A stretch of DNA of 10,470 nt from CAKVOD01 sp964489405 (GTDB taxonomy: Bacteria > Bacillota > Clostridia > Christensenellales > UBA1242): positions 1 to 10,470 of the forward strand of contig CAZAYL010000033.1 in NCBI GenBank assembly GCA_964489405.1. Reading direction: 5' to 3'. The notes beneath the pieces were generated by a model, which was not told where the DNA came from, ran no database searches, and saw only the letters and a program-made list of their open reading frames with translations. Positions 7,735 through 10,470 of this stretch are shown piece by piece. Position numbers and translations under genes: made by a program. Position 1 is the stretch's first letter. Every line of letters starts with the position of its first letter.

Positions 7735-7763
7735 ATTATACCACAATTTAATTAAAAAATCTA
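7735..7763 (-). promoter_or_regulatory. Extended -10 promoter of the coiled-coil/SLOG operon
   Basis: Minus strand TGTGG-TATAAT (-10 at 7740-7735) is a consensus -10 box with the TGTG extension. The -35 is poor (TAGATT at 17 bp), as is common with extended -10 promoters. The predicted start is about 7728. Confidence 0.75.
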
Positions 7764-7839
7764 TTCATTTTGACTGCTTTTTTAGATTTTACATTATTTT
7801 TTGCGACTATAATTTTACTGATTGTAAAATATTTTTTTG

Positions 7840-8817
7840 CTACTTAAATTCAGCGATAACAGTTACTTCTTGTCTATTGTGAAAAAGTTTTTTGACGCCA
7901 ATAATATTGAATTTTTCTTTTAGAATATCAAGTACGGCGACAATTTGTTCCCAAATCTTTGTTTCTGCAAGTTTTATTGTCATCACAAGCGTTGCGCCTG
8001 TATTAATTATTTTTTCACAATTGCAAACAATGTGTGCAGACTTATCGCCAAACATTTTCATATCATTGACAACCATATCAAACTTGCCATCATAGTGAGT
8101 TAAAAAATTTTGCGATAGTTCTTTGTAATGTTTAACATTTTTGTTTTTCACGACGCGCGCATCAAGTTCTGCGGGGTCGACTGCAACAACTCCTAGCCCA
8201 TTATTTGCAAGCAAGTGCGTCCAACCGCCTGGACTTGCACCAAGGTCAAGCGCTGTCCCAAATTTTGACAAATTTAAATTAAAGTATTCAATCGCTTCCT
8301 GCAACTTAAATTCTGCACGCGAAATTTCGTCGCGTTTAGCATAGTGAGGCATTCCTTGCTTGTAGTTCGTTGGTAAATCTTCTCTAAGGGAAATGCCAAT
8401 ATATATTTTGTCCAAAAATGTAGCAGATATGACGATTTCGGGATTTTTTATGTCGCAAGCATAACCTAAATTTTCAAGCATTTTCAAAATGTCGTGAGTC
8501 TTATTTTCGACGCCTACGCCATAAACTGCGTGCAATGCACAAATTTTCGTTTTATCTATACTCAAGTCATCAATTTCCAATTCTTCAAAATTATTAAGAA
8601 TTCTTTCTACTTTATAGAAATGACGAACAAAAATTGAATATTTTAATCGATTTTCAAGACTTTCTTCAAATGAAATATACTTGTCCATAATATAATTTTT
8701 ATTGCAAAAGTTTTCGCTAGATATATACCCAATTCCGTCCACTAATCTTGTAAAATCTCCTATCTCTTTTTTTGTTTCATTCAAAAAATTCTCATCATAA
8801 AAAATGATATATTCCAT
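7840..8817 (-). CDS. THUMP + FtsJ-type (RlmM-like) RNA 2'-O-methyltransferase
   Basis: A 325-residue SAM-dependent methyltransferase predicted to methylate a ribose 2'-hydroxyl, most likely in rRNA. The C-terminal half is an FtsJ/RrmJ Rossmann domain with the catalytic K-D-K-E tetrad: Lys171 in SRAEFKLQE, Asp252 in VVNDMKM, Lys282 in MTIKLAE and Glu317 in RQEVTVIAEF. The SAM loop is DLGASPGGWT (191-200), with Asp214 following in VVAVDPAE. The segment at about 105-145 (THDILKMLENLGY...KNPEIVISATFLDKIYIGIS) looks like a THUMP RNA-binding domain. The first 100 residues are unassigned. This layout resembles gammaproteobacterial RlmM (23S rRNA C2498), but substrate identity is not shown, so I give no symbol. 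The start has TTGGAG upstream. It lies 44 bp after plsC, behind a moderate terminator, so it depends on readthrough or a weak local promoter. Confidence 0.9.
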   Translation of the reverse strand: MEYIIFYDENFLNETKKEIGDFTRLVDGIGYISSENFCNKNYIMDKYISFEESLENRLKYSIFVRHFYKVERILNNFEELEIDDLSIDKTKICALHAVYGVGVENKTHDILKMLENLGYACDIKNPEIVISATFLDKIYIGISLREDLPTNYKQGMPHYAKRDEISRAEFKLQEAIEYFNLNLSKFGTALDLGASPGGWTHLLANNGLGVVAVDPAELDARVVKNKNVKHYKELSQNFLTHYDGKFDMVVNDMKMFGDKSAHIVCNCEKIINTGATLVMTIKLAETKIWEQIVAVLDILKEKFNIIGVKKLFHNRQEVTVIAEFK

Positions 8818-8842
8818 ACTTTTTCTCCAATGTTTTTATATT

Positions 8843-8869
8843 AAAAATAGTGCGTATTGCACTACTTTT
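8843..8869 (-). terminator. Terminator overlapping the plsC stop
   Basis: Minus strand AAAAGTAGTGC, loop AATAC, GCACTATTTTT. This gives an 11-bp stem with one G-U pair, ending in T5. It includes the TAG stop of the acyltransferase gene. It would cut transcripts before the methyltransferase, possibly only partly. Confidence 0.65.
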
Positions 8870-9572
8870 GGCGTGAATTCTTTTCATCCACTATATTTTG
8901 ACTTTGAGTCAGTGTCGCGTCTTTGATAACTTCCCCATCAGTTTCAATCTCGTTGCGTAATTTTTTGCGCTTACGAGGGTTCTTGCAATAGATATTTTTC
9001 ATTTCAAGCATTTTTTCTTCAATTAGCGCGCTCACTCTTACAATATTTTCTTTCGACTTATCTGACAAAACTTCATCGCTTAAGTAAATCGGGTCGCCGA
9101 TAACTAATGTATTGAAACGAAAAATGCTCGGTTTCTTGACAAAATACATAGGAACAATTGGTGCGCTTGTTTTCAACGCAAACATTGCAGTTCCATTTTT
9201 TATGTCTTCAGCAAAAGAATCTTCTTTGCGCGTACCTTCGGGGAAAATCACAAGCGTTTTACCGTTGTTCAAAACGCGCAACCCCGCCTTGATTGAGCTC
9301 AAATCGACTTCGGTTCTATCAACCGAAATACAGTTCATTTTTCGCATAAACCAACCCAAAACCTTTGGACTAAAAAGCTCTTTCTTAGCCATGTAGTTCA
9401 TAGGGCGCCAAAACAACGACCAAATCAAAATTGGGTCAGCATTTGACTGATGATTGCCGACGACGATTGACTTGCCTTTGATAAAATTTTTTCTATTTTT
9501 AACGCGCATTGGATATAATATGCGCACGGGCAACCACGTGATTACCTTCAAAACCCAATATAAAATGTTCAT
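8862..9572 (-). CDS. plsC: PlsC-type 1-acylglycerol-3-phosphate acyltransferase
   Basis: Transfers an acyl chain to lysophosphatidic acid to make phosphatidic acid at the inner face of the membrane. It has 236 residues. The N-terminus (MNILYWVLKVITWLPVRILY) is a membrane-associating helix. The catalytic NHQSNADP provides the HX4D motif (His41, Asp46), FPEGTR (110-115) is the glycerophosphate-binding block, and IVPMY (139-143) is the fourth family motif. A hydrophilic, basic tail (about 196-236, NPRKRKKLRNE...) goes beyond the family core. The family is certain; the exact lysophospholipid substrate is inferred. The first ATG in this frame is 9572 and has no ribosome binding site; a TATAAT box lies 6 nt before it, so the mRNA is probably leaderless. 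An upstream in-frame TTG (9596) would lie before the predicted transcription start. Confidence 0.93.
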   Translation of the reverse strand: MNILYWVLKVITWLPVRILYPMRVKNRKNFIKGKSIVVGNHQSNADPILIWSLFWRPMNYMAKKELFSPKVLGWFMRKMNCISVDRTEVDLSSIKAGLRVLNNGKTLVIFPEGTRKEDSFAEDIKNGTAMFALKTSAPIVPMYFVKKPSIFRFNTLVIGDPIYLSDEVLSDKSKENIVRVSALIEEKMLEMKNIYCKNPRKRKKLRNEIETDGEVIKDATLTQSQNIVDEKNSRQK

Positions 9573-9578
9573 ACTATT

Positions 9579-9607
9579 ATTATATCTAAAAAACAAAAAA
9601 AATGCAA
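9579..9607 (-). promoter_or_regulatory. Leaderless promoter of plsC
   Basis: Minus strand TTGCAT (9607-9602), exactly 17 bp, TATAAT (9584-9579), then 6 nt and ATG. With normal -10 spacing, transcription begins at the A of the start codon. The -35 matches consensus only at TTG, and it is the 3' arm of the preceding gene's terminator stem. Confidence 0.65.
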
Positions 9608-9625
9608 TGTTTTTTCAATTGCATT
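9593..9625 (-). terminator. Terminator of the Cys-cluster gene
   Basis: Minus strand AATGCAAT (9625-9618), a 9-base loop and ATTGCATT (9608-9601) are followed by a long T-run broken by one G. It lies 65-90 bp after the stop at 9690. Confidence 0.8.
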
Positions 9626-9689
9626 CTTAAACTATTCTTTTGTGTGTATTTCAATCTTGGTATTATAAAAAACTACAATTTCAATTTAC

Positions 9690-10229
9690 TTACAACTCAA
9701 ATTCTACAACTTCTTCTTTGTCGGCGCTTGATTTCTTCCCGCCACTTTGCTTTAAGCGAGCGACTTCTATTCTCAACTCGCATTCATCCATCTTGATTTT
9801 TTGCAAAGCAATCCACTTGCGACGAGTTTGTAAATGCTTCTCATTTGTACTAATAACATTCTCGCAAGCATCACTGGCTTCACACTTGTCGTTTTGATTG
9901 TTATTTTGCGATTCAACAACGCATCCTTTGCAAACACTGCATTCATTGTCCATAACAATTCGCTCATTTTCTTGCACAATTTGATAGCCACTCATTTGTT
10001 CGATGGCTGGATTACCTTTTAACTTTTGCGCAAGCTTTGAAAGTTTATCTTCAGGAATTCCCGCAAGTTCACTTAAAAGAATTTCCATTTTTGCACTTTC
10101 TATAGCTTGTTTAGCAACAAAGTTAAGCTCATCAACCATATGATTTTTGAAAACAATTACTTTTTCTAAAATTTGTAAAGTATTCTTGTTGGCATCATCA
10201 AATTTTTTTTCTATTTCTTTAATATCCAT
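9690..10229 (-). CDS. Coiled-coil protein with a cysteine cluster, unknown
   Basis: A 179-residue cytoplasmic protein I do not recognise. The N-terminal 70 residues are helical (MDIKEIEKKFDDANKNTLQI..., ELAGIPEDKLSKLAQKLKG) with a short SELAGIPEDKL turn that looks like a small helical bundle. The middle carries C97-x2-C100-x2-C103 followed by C116 and C122 in an Asn/Gln-rich linker, a plausible metal or Fe-S ligand set, though the spacing matches no zinc ribbon I know. The C-terminus (130-179) is a charged helix, with C150 and an acidic end (KEEVVEFEL). It starts at ATG 10229 with GAGG 9 nt upstream and has the best promoter in the window plus its own terminator, so it is a well-expressed single-gene unit. 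It is divergent from the gene at 10428. Confidence 0.75.
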   Translation of the reverse strand: MDIKEIEKKFDDANKNTLQILEKVIVFKNHMVDELNFVAKQAIESAKMEILLSELAGIPEDKLSKLAQKLKGNPAIEQMSGYQIVQENERIVMDNECSVCKGCVVESQNNNQNDKCEASDACENVISTNEKHLQTRRKWIALQKIKMDECELRIEVARLKQSGGKKSSADKEEVVEFEL

Positions 10230-10248
10230 ATTTATTTACCTCAATGAT

Positions 10249-10276
10249 ATTTTACCACAAATATTTAAAATGTCAA
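10249..10276 (-). promoter_or_regulatory. Strong promoter of the Cys-cluster gene
   Basis: Minus strand TTGACA (10276-10271, perfect consensus), 16 bp, TAAAAT (10254-10249), with TGTG one base before the -10. The predicted start is about 10242, so the leader is about 13 nt and begins right at the ribosome binding site GAGG. Confidence 0.85.
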
Positions 10277-10315
10277 TAGATAAAACAAAAATTTTCGTAC
10301 TTTATAAAATATTTG

Positions 10316-10342
10316 CCCTTATTTTAAAAGGCAATTTAAGGG
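10316..10342. promoter_or_regulatory. Upstream copy of a 27-bp inverted repeat (putative operator)
   Basis: Arms CCCTTA (10316-10321) and TAAGGG (10337-10342) are separated by 15 bp. The left arm sits in the 13-mer TTTGCCCTTATTT (10312-10324), which recurs exactly 63 bp downstream. It lies about 28 bp upstream of the -35 box of the 10428 gene and about 40 bp beyond the -35 of the divergent gene. Confidence 0.55.
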
Positions 10343-10369
10343 GGAGTTTATAAAGATAAGGTAAAATCG

Positions 10370-10419
10370 TTGACTTTGCCCTTATTTAGTGTTAAAATAT
10401 AAGGGAAAATATAAAGGAG
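10370..10419 (+). promoter_or_regulatory. Promoter of the right-edge gene with overlapping operator
   Basis: TTGACT (10370-10375), 17 bp, TAAAAT (10393-10398), predicted start about 10405, then AAAGGAG (10413-10419) 8 nt before ATG 10428. A 27-bp inverted repeat (CCCTTAT 10379-10385, ATAAGGG 10399-10405) spans the spacer, the -10 box and the start site, as expected of a repressor operator. Confidence 0.75.
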
Positions 10420-10427
10420 CAGAAAAT

Positions 10428-10470
10428 ATGAGAAATTTTAATTATTCCAAGTTGAAAAATAAATTGTGGA
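10428..10470 (+). CDS. 5' end of a gene cut by the window edge, possibly Fic-domain
   Basis: Fourteen codons are visible (MRNFNYSKLKNKLW) and the frame is open to the edge. The strong promoter, a good ribosome binding site and the operator-like repeats make a real gene likely. From memory, the pattern xFxYSKLKNxxW resembles the N-terminus of one large group of Fic-family proteins, which typically use a Fic fold to modify proteins with AMP. A Cro-like phage regulator of the DUF739 type, which begins with NYSKLKG-like residues, is the main alternative, but the Trp at position 14 fits Fic better. The identification is tentative, since no catalytic motif is in view. Confidence 0.6.
   Translation, partial: MRNFNYSKLKNKLW

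Noticed and set aside
7812..7830. ATTTTAC-TGATT-GTAAAAT hairpin followed by T on the plus strand as a terminator
   Set aside because: No plus-strand gene ends nearby; on the minus strand, after the methyltransferase gene, it has no T-run and the 7-bp stem is AT-only.

Overview
The window is AT-rich bacterial DNA with the hallmarks of a low-GC Gram-positive organism. It shows strong AAGGAG-type ribosome binding sites, TGA used as a stop, TGG as tryptophan, short hairpin-plus-T terminators, and promoters with the extended -10 'TGTG-N-TAnAAT' signature described for Bacillus. I would place it in Bacillota (Clostridia-like, probably an uncultured or gut lineage); the exact taxon cannot be read from the sequence. 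There is no rRNA, tRNA, CRISPR array, insertion sequence or prophage.

Layout. From the left edge, a minus-strand glmM (phosphoglucosamine mutase, peptidoglycan precursor supply) is divergent from one very large plus-strand gene (1354 aa). That gene encodes a four-helix CvpA-like membrane domain followed by a roughly 1140-residue, mostly helical and degenerately repetitive extracytoplasmic region. It ends at a near-perfect bidirectional terminator. Everything from about 5976 to 10229 is on the minus strand. Read in the direction of transcription, the order is: a Cys-cluster/coiled-coil protein with its own strong promoter and terminator; a PlsC-type acyltransferase that appears to be transcribed leaderless from a promoter lying in the preceding terminator; a THUMP + FtsJ-type RNA 2'-O-methyltransferase; a probable three-gene operon (small coiled-coil protein, SLOG/LOG-fold protein, three-helix membrane protein); and an orphan HicB-like protein. 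At the right edge a plus-strand gene begins at 10428 and is cut off after 14 codons. Its first residues resemble Fic-domain proteins.

How the genes fit together. GlmM, the CvpA-like giant and PlsC all point to envelope biogenesis, but only GlmM and PlsC have a well-defined reaction. The methyltransferase is a probable rRNA modification enzyme with an intact K-D-K-E tetrad. The most striking non-coding structure is upstream of the right-edge gene: two 27-bp inverted repeats of identical geometry (CCCTTA-N15-TAAGGG), 63 bp apart, one covering the -10 box. The most striking protein is the CvpA-like giant.
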